In this document: positions 5,675 through 12,663 of the stretch, piece by piece | Position numbering within the stretch: the first letter of the stretch is position 1 | Layout: each line of letters begins with the position of its first letter | From: a virus | Direction: 5' to 3' (one strand) | Length of the DNA stretch: 25,871 bases | IMG/VR virus record: IMGVR_UViG_3300046517_001519 | Location: 1-25,871 of that record | The notes under the pieces: generated by a model | Database searches by the model: none | Told to the model about the DNA's origin: nothing | Seen by the model: only the letters and a program-made list of their open reading frames with translations | Program-made: the position numbers and the translations under genes

Positions 5675-7071
5675 TGCAACTCGATCCGGTCCAGGTCGAA
5701 GCGCTGAAGTTCGCCAAAGGCAAGCGCGGCGTCGGTTACTTCATGGAGATGGGCTTGGGAAAAACCCTGACCGCGCTCGAGGAGTTCCGCCGGACGGTCG
5801 AGGCGCGGATCGCCACTCGCATGATCGTCGTGGCGCCAAATTCTTTTAAGGCCGGGTGGGCCGACGAGGTCGAGAAGCATGGCCTCAACTTCGACGTCCA
5901 CGTCTTCGTCTCCGGCGCGAAGGCAAACGAGAAGTGGCTGTCGATCGTCAAATACGAGAAGCCGCCGATCCTGGTCATCAATTACGAGGCGATCCGCGCG
6001 CCGGCGGTTCTCCTGCGCCTCATGGCCTGGATGCGGATCAAGCCGACGACGGTCGTGTTCGATGAGTCGATCCAGATCAAGACGCACGACAGCCAGCAAA
6101 CCAAGGCGGCGCTCGCGCTCGCCCACGAAGCCACGATAGTGCGCTGCCTGACTGGCTTGCCGCAAACGCAGGGGCCGCACGACCTCTACCCGCAGCTGCA
6201 GTCGATCGGCCTGTTCCGCGGCATGAAATTCTGGGCGTTCCGCAACACGTTTTGCCAGATGGGCGGCTGGCAGAACAAGCAAGTCGTCGGGGTTAAGAAC
6301 GCCGAGGATTTGGCCGCGGCGATGGCGCCGTCGGTGTTCCAGGCCAAAAAATCCGACTGGCTTCCGGATCTGCCGCGCAAGGACTATTCGATCCGGACCT
6401 ACGAGATGTCCGGCGAGCAACGGTTTCAGTATCAGCAGATGCACGACGAATTCGTGCTCGAGCTCTCGACCGGAACCGTCGCGGTCGACATCGCAGTGAC
6501 GAAATACGAAAAACTCGCCCAGATTCAGTGCGGATTCATCATCGATGAAGGCCAGGTGGTGCGCGAGCTCGTCCAGCCGACGCAGAATCCGCGGCTAATC
6601 GTCCTGTGGGAGCTTCTCGAACAGGTCACTGGCAAGGCGATCGTGATCTATCGCCACCGGGCGGTGTTCGACCTCCTCTATCTCTTCGGCAACCTGGATG
6701 AGCCGGCCTACATCAAGGGCGGCATGAAGCCCGAGGAGATCGCGGAGCAGAAGGAGCGCTTCAACACCGATCCGGACTGTCGGGTTCTTCTCGGCCAGGC
6801 CGAAGCGACCAAGTACGGCCATACCTTGCTCGGCGGCGAGGACGATCGCGACCATTGCTCGACCATGATTTTCTTCGAGAACAGCTACTCGCTCGACACT
6901 CGGACCCAGGTCGAGGACCGGATCCACCGGCGCGGGCAGCGCGGCGAGAACGTGCTTTACATCGACCTGGCCGGCACCGAGCTCGACCGGCGTGTGGTCC
7001 GCGCGCTGCAGAAGAAGGAAGATCTCTATGACGCGGTGTTTTCTAAGCTGAAGGCAGTCGCACCTGCTTGA
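5674..7071 (+). CDS. SNF2-like superfamily 2 helicase/ATPase
   Basis: This is a 465-residue protein, the size of compact phage SNF2-type helicases. The motifs appear in order: a Q-like N-terminus (DPVQVEAL), Walker A MEMGLGKT (residues 24-31), motif Ia around IVVAPNSFKAGW, motif II VFDESIQIK (DES at 130-132), motif III LTGLPQTQGPHDLYPQL (159-175), and motif VI DRIHRRGQRG (415-424) in the second RecA-like lobe. The motif VI wording, close to DRIHRIGQ, is the SNF2 signature. The protein should translocate on DNA using ATP and likely serves phage replication or recombination. It starts at a TGATG overlap and ends just where the next promoter begins. Confidence in the family is high; the precise role is inferred. 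Confidence 0.9.
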   Translation: MQLDPVQVEALKFAKGKRGVGYFMEMGLGKTLTALEEFRRTVEARIATRMIVVAPNSFKAGWADEVEKHGLNFDVHVFVSGAKANEKWLSIVKYEKPPILVINYEAIRAPAVLLRLMAWMRIKPTTVVFDESIQIKTHDSQQTKAALALAHEATIVRCLTGLPQTQGPHDLYPQLQSIGLFRGMKFWAFRNTFCQMGGWQNKQVVGVKNAEDLAAAMAPSVFQAKKSDWLPDLPRKDYSIRTYEMSGEQRFQYQQMHDEFVLELSTGTVAVDIAVTKYEKLAQIQCGFIIDEGQVVRELVQPTQNPRLIVLWELLEQVTGKAIVIYRHRAVFDLLYLFGNLDEPAYIKGGMKPEEIAEQKERFNTDPDCRVLLGQAEATKYGHTLLGGEDDRDHCSTMIFFENSYSLDTRTQVEDRIHRRGQRGENVLYIDLAGTELDRRVVRALQKKEDLYDAVFSKLKAVAPA

Positions 7072-7096
7072 CATGCGTTCTGACACATATTACATT
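7068..7096 (+). promoter_or_regulatory. Sigma70-type promoter P2
   Basis: A perfect TTGACA at 7068-7073 is followed by a 17-base spacer and TACATT (-10, 4 of 6 consensus) at 7091-7096. It lies about 30 bases before the ribosome binding site of the ribbon-helix-helix gene. As in P1, the -35 hexamer overlaps the stop codon of the gene before it (TGA 7069-7071). It separates the helicase unit from the regulator unit and suggests differently timed expression. Confidence 0.6.
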
Positions 7097-7126
7097 GATG
7101 TTCGTCGGACAAGAAAGGGAAAGGAC

Positions 7127-7345
7127 ATGGCCGATGGTAGCAAGATAAGTGTGCAACTTATGGTCGACCGCGATCTTCATGCTTGGCTGGTACAGGAAGC
7201 CAAGCAGCGTCGAAGCTCGCTGGCCTACGTGATTAGAATGCTAATCGTTGACGCCATGAAGGCGTCAGGAGGAGAACGTTATGGTAAAGACAGTAGTGAA
7301 TCTCAAAGACTTCATGCCTCCTTTGCCGGAGACGATAAGCGCTAG
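7127..7345 (+). CDS. Ribbon-helix-helix-like (CopG/Arc-type) DNA-binding protein
   Basis: This is a 72-residue protein. ATG 7127 has AAAGGGA at 7114-7120; an ATG at 7073 in the same frame lies inside promoter P2 and is unlikely. The sequence KISVQLMVDRDLHAWLVQEA follows the RHH plan: a beta strand with alternating residues (residues 5-11), then helix A (13-25), a turn (RRSSLAY) and helix B (YVIRMLIVDAMK). RHH proteins bind operators as dimers. As the first gene after P2 it could autoregulate that promoter. The last 65 bases overlap the next gene, and that tail is probably non-structural. Confidence 0.6.
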   Translation: MADGSKISVQLMVDRDLHAWLVQEAKQRRSSLAYVIRMLIVDAMKASGGERYGKDSSESQRLHASFAGDDKR

Positions 7346-7667
7346 GGGGTCTTTGACTCTCGGCATTATCGTTCGTCAGGCGTGTTGCGAGCTTTGGAAT
7401 AATAAGCAGCAACCGTTCTATAACGCCGCAGTGAGCGTCGACGTTTCGACTTCGCCTAGCGGTGCGGTTTGGTACGACAAATCGACGGTTGTCGATCAGA
7501 TCATCGAGCACGTTCAAAGCAGCGACAGCCATCACGGGATCGAGCTTCCCGTGGCGCTTGTCTATGCGCGGTTCGCTGACTGGGCTCGCGCCAACAACAT
7601 CAGCCGGCGGGCGCTCAAGCTCCAGGCCAAGGCTCGGATGATCGAAGCCGCAAAGGCAGCGGAGTAA
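7281..7667 (+). CDS. Unrecognised phage protein
   Basis: This is a 128-residue protein starting at ATG 7281 with a strong ribosome binding site (AGGAGGAG, 7267-7274). Residues 1-60 are mixed with two Cys (RQACCELW). The middle contains a beta-like segment (VSVDVSTSPSGAVWYDKST) and the C-terminal 40 residues are helical and basic (RRALKLQAKARMIEAAKAAE). The start region is identical over 17 bases to that of the gene at 7947. No domain family could be assigned. Confidence 0.5.
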   Translation: MVKTVVNLKDFMPPLPETISARGSLTLGIIVRQACCELWNNKQQPFYNAAVSVDVSTSPSGAVWYDKSTVVDQIIEHVQSSDSHHGIELPVALVYARFADWARANNISRRALKLQAKARMIEAAKAAE

Positions 7668-7670
7668 AAC

Positions 7671-7898
7671 ATGAAAACCTATCGCGTAACGCTGAGCTGC
7701 ACGGCTCGCTTGAGCACCGCCGTCGAAATCGAAGCCGAGAACGAGGACGACGCCCGCGAGGAGGCGGAGACTGAGGCGCTAAACCTTGGCGCGGATGAGT
7801 GGGAAATCGAATCCTTGGATTCCGATGATCCCGACGTTGATAAAGTTGAAGAACTCACCGACTCCGAGGAGGAAGAGGAAGTCGAAGCCACGGAATAA
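7671..7898 (+). CDS. Small highly acidic protein (DpnD/PcfM-like N-terminus)
   Basis: This is a 75-residue protein with GGAG at 7661-7664, six bases upstream. Residues 1-40 resemble the DpnD/PcfM-type fold as I recall it: a strand (KTYRVTLSCTARLSTAVEIEA), then a helix with acidic residues (ENEDDAREEAETEAL). Residues 41-75 are an acidic run of Asp/Glu with Ser, including EEEEE. The net charge is strongly negative. Such acidic small phage proteins sometimes mimic DNA or bind cationic host proteins, but that is speculation here. The gene ends 7 bases before the strong terminator hairpin. Confidence 0.55.
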   Translation: MKTYRVTLSCTARLSTAVEIEAENEDDAREEAETEALNLGADEWEIESLDSDDPDVDKVEELTDSEEEEEVEATE

Positions 7899-7904
7899 AA
7901 AAGA

Positions 7905-7935
7905 GGGGCTGGGTTACAGGCCCAGCCCCGTCTTT
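7905..7935. terminator. Strong GC hairpin terminator, stronger on the - strand
   Basis: GGGGCTGGG (7905-7913) pairs perfectly with CCCAGCCCC (7921-7929) around a 7-base loop. On the + strand it is followed by GTCTTT, a weak U-tract. On the - strand the complement ends in TCTTTTTT, a good U-tract formed by the A-run at 7897-7902. It therefore looks bidirectional but better for transcripts coming from the right arm. It sits between the acidic protein and the HTH protein, whose AGGAG site starts 7 bases after the stem. Confidence 0.65.
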
Positions 7936-7946
7936 AGGAGAACGTT

Positions 7947-8897
7947 ATGGTAGAGATCTACGATGTAGACGAAAACGCGCCTTGGCGCAATGACCCGCTC
8001 GCCAAAAGAGCGGTCATGGCGGCGCGAGAATGGAACGTCCACCGTCGCAAAGGAAAGGAAGCGCTAAAGCCTCAACAGAAGGCCGTGGTCGATTACGGCA
8101 TGGTTTTGCTGGAAGTGCGAAAACTACACAAATCTAACAAGAAATACAATGAAGAGGTGCTCGCGCGGAGGTTAGATATCCGTCCGTTTGATGATTTTCG
8201 TCAACGTAGCGCCGCACTAGCTATCGCGAAAGCTGTTATCCCCTTGGGGGATAACGATCGTGAGCATGGATTTGATGATTGTGACTCCGGAACCGCAAAG
8301 CACATGGAAGCATGGGCAAAGCGGACTGGCCTTATCCCGCGCAAGCAACGCAATCCGGAAGCTACGCCTAAAGCACGAGAACAAATTCGCGTCGCCGTCG
8401 AAAATGGGCAACCCGTTAAACGCGACGATGTCTCTCAGAACACTGGCCTCTCCGACGGCGCCGTTGGGCGAGCTCACGCTATGGAGCAAGCGCGCCTCGA
8501 AGGCGTGATCGAAGGCGAGGCCGTTGCGCTCAACGAACAGGGAAAATTCACCAAGGCGCAAGCCAAGCACGTCGAGGCGCTGATCAAGAAGCTTTCACGC
8601 GATTTAAAAGCGCAATTCAACGACGCTATCGAAAAGCAAGTGGCCAAGCTCGTGGCGGCGCGAAAGATCGCGCTCGAAGCCGCGCGCGAAGCCTGCCTGA
8701 AGCAGCGCAACGACGCGTTTCGGGATCAGCAGCATTGGAAGCAACTGATCAATGGGCACAAGCCGCCGTTCAGCCTCGAGGAGTTCCGAGCGATCGTGAT
8801 GGCGCTCCACCCCGACAATTCGGCCAGCGAGGAAACGCGCGCCCGGGCGATGCAGAGCGTCAACGACAAAAAGCTTCAGCTGACCGGCAAGCCATGA
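7947..8897 (+). CDS. HTH-containing protein with C-terminal J-domain-like HPD motif
   Basis: This is a 316-residue protein; AGGAG at 7936-7940 sits six bases before the ATG. Residues 1-100 are basic and helical (LKPQQKAVVDYGMVLLEVRKLHK). Residues 156-182 (QPVKRDDVSQNTGLSDGAVGRAHAMEQ) look like a helix-turn-helix. Residues 190-260 are a Lys/Ala/Glu-rich coiled coil. The C-terminus has HPD at 288-290 between two helices (EEFRAIVMAL and ETRARAMQSVNDKK), the order of the J-domain core, but it lacks an obvious first helix. Together this suggests a DNA-binding phage protein that may contact a Hsp70-type chaperone, or simply a structural HPD. The function is unknown. Confidence 0.5.
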   Translation: MVEIYDVDENAPWRNDPLAKRAVMAAREWNVHRRKGKEALKPQQKAVVDYGMVLLEVRKLHKSNKKYNEEVLARRLDIRPFDDFRQRSAALAIAKAVIPLGDNDREHGFDDCDSGTAKHMEAWAKRTGLIPRKQRNPEATPKAREQIRVAVENGQPVKRDDVSQNTGLSDGAVGRAHAMEQARLEGVIEGEAVALNEQGKFTKAQAKHVEALIKKLSRDLKAQFNDAIEKQVAKLVAARKIALEAAREACLKQRNDAFRDQQHWKQLINGHKPPFSLEEFRAIVMALHPDNSASEETRARAMQSVNDKKLQLTGKP

Positions 8898-8900
8898 TGG

Positions 8901-8915
8901 GTTGGACGATCCAAC
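8901..8915. other. Small perfect palindrome
   Basis: GTTGGA (8901-8906) and TCCAAC (8910-8915) pair around CGA. There is no U-tract, so it is not a convincing terminator. It lies just after the stop codon of the HTH protein and could be a weak RNA 3' hairpin or a protein-binding site. Confidence 0.3.
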
Positions 8916-8926
8916 TCATTAGGGTC

Positions 8927-8955
8927 TTGCAATCCGCCTCGATAGCGCCTAGATA
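8927..8955 (+). promoter_or_regulatory. Weak candidate promoter before the 8977 gene
   Basis: TTGCAA (8927-8932, 4 of 6) is separated by 17 bases from TAGATA (8950-8955, 3 of 6). The spacing is right and it stands in the 79-base gap before the 8977 gene, but the hexamers are poor matches, so chance is a real possibility. Confidence 0.25.
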
Positions 8956-8976
8956 GCTACTCGAAAGGACAACGCA

Positions 8977-9174
8977 ATGCTATTCGGAATCGGACTGATT
9001 GTCGTCGTGGCCCTGCTTGGCGCCAGAAGCGAGTGGCGCAAGGCGCACAGGTATCAAAGGCCGCTGCAACAAGACATCCCAGAGGAAGGCCTGGGCGTCA
9101 TCGGAACGGCGGTTTTCCTCGACCTAATCCTCAAGGACTCCCGGAAAGACTGTGGAGGAGGGAAACAGTCTTGA
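8977..9174 (+). CDS. Small single-pass membrane protein
   Basis: This is a 65-residue protein; AAAGGA lies about eight bases upstream of ATG 8977. The N-terminus MLFGIGLIVVVALLGA is one membrane helix, followed by a charged segment (RSEWRKAHRYQRPLQQDIPEE) and a short hydrophobic stretch (LGVIGTAVFLDLIL). By the positive-inside rule the polar part faces the cytoplasm. Its last 44 bases run opposite to the end of the - strand gene at 9131-10345, the point where the two arms meet. A lysis or superinfection role is possible but not shown. Confidence 0.4.
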   Translation: MLFGIGLIVVVALLGARSEWRKAHRYQRPLQQDIPEEGLGVIGTAVFLDLILKDSRKDCGGGKQS

Positions 9175-10345
9175 TCCTGTCTATGGCCGGCTTGATCGCG
9201 CCTCTGTAAATCGAACCCAAGTCGCCGGCGGCGCTGCGCGCGAGCGCCCCGCCGAATTGGCCGTAATTCTCTGGATTGACGGCTGTTTTTACATAACTGC
9301 TGACCAGGGGATAAGCGGCGTCGATCGAGTGCTGAATGTCGGCCTTCTTCATTGCGGAACCGGCCCAATCGAGGCCCGTCTTTCCCATCTGATAGGCCGT
9401 GTAGGCCGCGGGTAAACTGCCGGAAAGCGCGTGCGTGGCATAACCCAAAGCGCCGCTTGCCGCTTGCTTTGCCAATTGCGGAATGACGCCCGAAGGGCTA
9501 GCCGCGTTGACAATGCCTTGATAGGCGTCCTTGGCCGCCCCCGTAGCGGAAGAAGCATACTGCTTCGCTAAGGCCGCGGCGCCTGTGCCGGCGTCGCTCA
9601 GCTTTTGAAGGTTGGTTATGCTAGCCATGTCGCGGAGGCTTTTCGTATACGCCGCCATATCGCCTCGATTAAGAGCGCTCTGGGCCGCTCTCGTGGCCGC
9701 TTCGAGGAGGTCTTCCGGGTTTTTGTCAGTAGCTGATTTCACCCAGCCAGAGAAATATTTTCCCGCCCCAGCGCCGGCATAGGAAAGGCCAGCCTCCTCT
9801 GCAGCCTGCTTGGCGATATCGAAGGGGCTGAAATCGCCCGCCATTATCTCCCGGCCGGCGCCCGATATCGCTCCCACGACGGCGGGATTGCGGCCAGCAT
9901 AAGGAATGAGGCGAGCGACTTGGGCATACTGACCCGCCGTCTTGGCGGCAAGAGCCTCCGGGAGGCCCATATTCTGTTCTGCTTGGACGGTTTTCGCATG
10001 CTGGGTGGCGAAGTCGGTTCCGCTAGCCGTCGCCAAGACTCGATCTAACGTATTAGGAATGAACGCCTCATTCCCTCCGACACGCAGATAATCCGACCAG
10101 CTGCTCCCCGAGGGCGGGGTCTGGGTCGTTGTCTGGGTCGTCTTAGGCGTTGTCTGGCCGCCCGAAGTCGATACGGGACTCCCGGAGCTATAATCATAGG
10201 GGAGATCGAGCTTTTGTGGAGCGGGCTGGGACGGGGTCTGAGTCACAACCGGGGCCGCGGCCGGCGCTTGCCCCGTCGGTACAGCTTTCCCGGTGCTATA
10301 ATCATAGGGAAGATTCAGCTTAATGGAGGGGGCATCGTCAGCCAT
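9131..10345 (-). CDS. Putative internal virion/ejection protein with a repeated N-terminal motif
   Basis: This is a 404-residue protein, the last gene of the - arm. The first 60 residues hold two copies of a motif (LNLPYDYSTG at residues 10-19 and LDLPYDYSSG at 46-55) within a Pro/Thr/Gln-rich linker; at the DNA level the two copies match at 26 of 30 bases. The rest is Ala/Gly/Ser-rich and helical (long helices from about residue 90), similar in character to ejection proteins of podoviruses. It starts by a TGATG overlap with the previous gene. Its last 44 bases overlap the + strand gene at 8977-9174. There is no enzymatic motif. The ejection role is inferred from position and composition. Confidence 0.6.
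   Translation of the reverse strand: MADDAPSIKLNLPYDYSTGKAVPTGQAPAAAPVVTQTPSQPAPQKLDLPYDYSSGSPVSTSGGQTTPKTTQTTTQTPPSGSSWSDYLRVGGNEAFIPNTLDRVLATASGTDFATQHAKTVQAEQNMGLPEALAAKTAGQYAQVARLIPYAGRNPAVVGAISGAGREIMAGDFSPFDIAKQAAEEAGLSYAGAGAGKYFSGWVKSATDKNPEDLLEAATRAAQSALNRGDMAAYTKSLRDMASITNLQKLSDAGTGAAALAKQYASSATGAAKDAYQGIVNAASPSGVIPQLAKQAASGALGYATHALSGSLPAAYTAYQMGKTGLDWAGSAMKKADIQHSIDAAYPLVSSYVKTAVNPENYGQFGGALARSAAGDLGSIYRGAIKPAIDRIKTVSLLHSLSGSP
9146..9172. terminator. Possible bidirectional terminator at the point of convergence
   Basis: AAGACTGT (9146-9153) pairs with ACAGTCTT (9165-9172) around an 11-base loop. It lies at the very end of both converging transcripts, within the coding overlap. The U-tracts are poor on both sides (TTGATCC and TTTCC), so it may be a weak or factor-assisted terminator. 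Confidence 0.35.
10184..10321 (-). repeat. Pair of 30-bp direct repeats encoding the LPYDYS motif
   Basis: Two copies, 10184-10213 and 10292-10321, match at 26 of 30 bases, with a perfect 15-base core (gctataatcataggg). Both encode the peptide LPYDYS in the N-terminus of the 9131-10345 protein. The pair is 108 bases apart. It looks like a duplicated coding module. Confidence 0.7.
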
Positions 10346-11961
10346 CAGAATTCAACCCGGTATCCCTGTCGACGCAGCTGATCGCGAATGTGGAAAGCGT
10401 TTTGTGGCTGCTTCCGCACCTGATCTTCCCAGTATTTAGCGTCAGCTGCCGGCAACGGTTTATTCACTTCCTTCTCCCAGTCCAACGGCGTTGAGCCGTC
10501 ATCCAGGTGCATAGTCCCGCCGTGCAAATACGCCGGATCAAAGAACGACCTCACTCTTTCGGGGGCGTTTTCAATATCTCCGCGGTCGCCGTAAAGCTTG
10601 GCCTGCGCCTCGTCCACGTAGCTAAGCAGAGGATCGATGGCCTGCGCCTTAAAGTCATCCATGTTGCCGAAGTAGCCAACCCTGTTCGTCTGGCCAAAGC
10701 CGGAACGCACCGCGGTGACTTCCTGAGTTGAAGGCCGCATCCCGTGTCCAAGTATGCTCTCGATAGCGCCCCTATATTCCTTGCCGTTGATCTCCTTAAG
10801 TTCCGAGAGCACTTGCATTGCGCCTGGATCGGTCAATCCTTGAGTAATGGCGTACCTCTTCCAGTCGTCGCCATTGTATTCAAGAGCGGCCTGAAACGCG
10901 GTCTTTTCAATGGAGTCTCCAGGCAGTGATATGATCCTCTTCAAATCGGCGTTGTTTGTCAGGTCGCTAAGCTTCTGACGTAACGTATTTGTCGAGGCTA
11001 GCTGGCCCGCGGCTGTCGAAGCGGTGTCAACTTGATTGGCCTTGATCGCTCTTTGCGTCGATGACCACTGATCGTAAGCGGCTACGTTGACGCCATCCGG
11101 CCCGACCCAAGGCGCAGCCTTGCCGCCGTGCGAAGCGCGATAAGAGCCAGCGTCTTGAATCGCCTTCTGGGCAAAGTCGGGGCCAACGGCTGCAATCAAA
11201 GACGGCGTCAGCAGATTGACCTCGCTGTCGTTGGCGCCGCTAGCCTTGAGCTTTCCTTGCAAATTGGTGACTTGCTGCAGGCTCTTAACGGGCTGAGTCT
11301 GCTGATTGTAATCCATAACGATCTTGCCGATGTTGGCCGGATCCGCTTGGAAGGCGGCCTTCAACTGCTCCCATGATCCGAAATTAAGCGACGTCGCCAG
11401 CGCCGGCCCGCGCTGCGGATCCATGATCATCTGGCCGATCGCGTTCATCCGGTCCTGGCCCTGCGTCTGGCTCGACATCGCCATCAGCTGCTGGCCGAGC
11501 CCCATCGCATTGGTCGGCGCCCCAGGAGAGAGCGCTTTGAACGACCGCTCGCGATTCTCGGGCCGACTGATCGCCGCGCCGGCGAGGGCGAGCGATTGCT
11601 GCAGCCCCGCCGCGGCTTCCTCGCGCCCGCTCATCGCCATCAGAAGAGCGCCGAGACTGTGCGGCGTCTTGAGGTTGTTCGGCTCCTGACCGGGCTTCAT
11701 CATTCCAGAGACCTGCGCCATCGCCGCAGTCGGATCTTGCGGCGGCCCGGTGATCTGGCCCGAACCGACGCCCGGAGCCGTTCCCGGCGCGGGCGCGGGC
11801 AGAAGGTTTCCGTTGACGTCCAGGCCGACAGCGGTGCGATTGCGGAGCAGATTCTCGTCAGCCCAGTTTGCTACGTCCTGCCGCGGATTGTCCCCCCATA
11901 TGCCGTTGAGGAGGAAGTTGCCCAGGTTTCCTGCGGGTTGAGGAGTGTTGGCGTCAGGCAT
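10345..11961 (-). CDS. Large internal virion/ejection-type protein
   Basis: This is a 538-residue protein. The N-terminal 100 residues are Pro/Gly/Asn-rich and look disordered. From about residue 100 it is helical with Gln, Ala and Met (LGQQLMAMSSQTQGQDRMN and others), then a more globular region (WVGPDGVNVAAYDQW). The C-terminal quarter is charged and helical, ending RRQGYRVEF. The makeup fits the large ejection proteins of podoviruses, which form a channel across the envelope after infection. It starts with an 8-base overlap of its neighbour and ends by TGATG. No specific family is claimed. Confidence 0.6.
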   Translation of the reverse strand: MPDANTPQPAGNLGNFLLNGIWGDNPRQDVANWADENLLRNRTAVGLDVNGNLLPAPAPGTAPGVGSGQITGPPQDPTAAMAQVSGMMKPGQEPNNLKTPHSLGALLMAMSGREEAAAGLQQSLALAGAAISRPENRERSFKALSPGAPTNAMGLGQQLMAMSSQTQGQDRMNAIGQMIMDPQRGPALATSLNFGSWEQLKAAFQADPANIGKIVMDYNQQTQPVKSLQQVTNLQGKLKASGANDSEVNLLTPSLIAAVGPDFAQKAIQDAGSYRASHGGKAAPWVGPDGVNVAAYDQWSSTQRAIKANQVDTASTAAGQLASTNTLRQKLSDLTNNADLKRIISLPGDSIEKTAFQAALEYNGDDWKRYAITQGLTDPGAMQVLSELKEINGKEYRGAIESILGHGMRPSTQEVTAVRSGFGQTNRVGYFGNMDDFKAQAIDPLLSYVDEAQAKLYGDRGDIENAPERVRSFFDPAYLHGGTMHLDDGSTPLDWEKEVNKPLPAADAKYWEDQVRKQPQNAFHIRDQLRRQGYRVEF

Positions 11962-12304
11962 CTCGGGTCGTCCTTCCGATCGTGTCCAAGAAGCTCTGCA
12001 GGGCCGAGGTTGGAGGGGCCTTCAGCTTGATCCGCGGCTTGGCTTTCTTCGCTTTCGGCTTGACCTTCGGCTTCGACGGCGGGGTCAAGAGCTTGATGCG
12101 CGGCTTCCCCGGCGGCGGCGCGAGCGCGGCGAGCGGTCCTGGCACGTTAGGCGAGGGCCCCTGCATCGGCATGCCGGTCGGAGTTCCGGGAGGTTGGGGA
12201 GCGCCAGCGAGGTTTGCGCCCTGGCCCTGAGCCAGCTGCATGCGCAGGAGGTCGTCGGGGTCTTCGTCGGTCTTCAGGGACAGGATATCAGCGGGGCTGG
12301 GCAT
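11954..12304 (-). CDS. Small basic protein with H1-like Lys/Pro tract
   Basis: This is a 116-residue protein. The N-terminal 30 residues are acidic to neutral and helical (ILSLKTDEDPDDLLRMQL), and residues 32-66 are Pro/Gly-rich. Residues 67-97 are a Lys/Pro tract with KPRIKL repeated (69-ish and again at 90), resembling the tail of histone H1-like proteins. A short helix (residues 100-112) closes it. Such a tract would bind DNA or another acidic surface. It sits between two ejection-type genes, so packing or delivery of DNA is conceivable but unproven. Confidence 0.55.
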   Translation of the reverse strand: MPSPADILSLKTDEDPDDLLRMQLAQGQGANLAGAPQPPGTPTGMPMQGPSPNVPGPLAALAPPPGKPRIKLLTPPSKPKVKPKAKKAKPRIKLKAPPTSALQSFLDTIGRTTRDA

Positions 12305-12663
12305 CAGGAGCGCCCTTTCTTGGTTTTGGCTACCCTGGTAGCGGGCGGGTCAGACTTGGGCGTCCTGGCCGGGAGGGGGGTGGCGGGAAACGGCTTCCAT
12401 TTGGCGAAGATCGGAGATTGCGTATCGTCTTCCCGCACTTTCCGGTCGGCAAGCCAGCCCGCCTGGCCGCGAAGGGCCGGATCGTCGCCGCGATAGAACT
12501 GCAGCGTGTCCTCTCGCTCCGCCTTCCCATTGTCGATCAGCCACCTCGCCGCCGACGGCTCCGGATCCTTCCAGACGCCAATCTCGGCGCCATGAAGAAA
12601 AACCCGCTGCCGAGACTCGCTCGAACGAAGATCAAGTTGGAGCTGAAGGCGGTGCTCCATCAC
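12304..12663 (-). CDS. Small phage protein of the virion cluster
   Basis: This is a 119-residue protein starting at ATG 12663 with an ATGA overlap. The N-terminal half is mixed alpha/beta (MEHRLQLQLDLRSSESRQR, then GVWKDPEPSAARWLIDNG). The middle has a conserved-looking LQFYRGDDPALRGQAGWLAD. The C-terminal 25 residues are Pro/Lys-rich and basic, ending in KKGRS. The DDPALRG stretch suggests a compact fold but no domain is recognised. Position implies a virion or ejection accessory. Confidence 0.5.
   Translation of the reverse strand: MMEHRLQLQLDLRSSESRQRVFLHGAEIGVWKDPEPSAARWLIDNGKAEREDTLQFYRGDDPALRGQAGWLADRKVREDDTQSPIFAKWKPFPATPLPARTPKSDPPATRVAKTKKGRS

Noticed and set aside
6057-6080. DES instead of DEAH/DEAQ in helicase motif II
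   Set aside because: To my knowledge SNF2-like phage helicases often vary here, so this is not treated as a defect or novelty.
5455-6444. Long - strand open frame across the helicase gene (329 codons)
   Set aside because: It is antisense to a clear SNF2-like helicase with all motifs, has a low-complexity Arg/Leu-rich product and no ribosome binding site; high GC makes such mirror frames common.
8901-8915. Hairpin after the 7947 gene as a terminator
   Set aside because: The stem has only six pairs and no U-tract follows, so it is listed only as a small palindrome.
8897-8956. 19-codon frame (MGWTIQLIRVL...) starting at the TGATG after the 7947 gene
   Set aside because: It is very short, has no ribosome binding site of its own and no recognisable content; coupling alone is not enough to support it.
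10189-10194. Perfect TATAAT on the + strand in the 30-bp repeat
   Set aside because: It has no -35 at the right distance and lies inside the coding sequence of a repeated peptide motif on the opposite strand; it arises from the codons for the Tyr-Asp-Tyr part.
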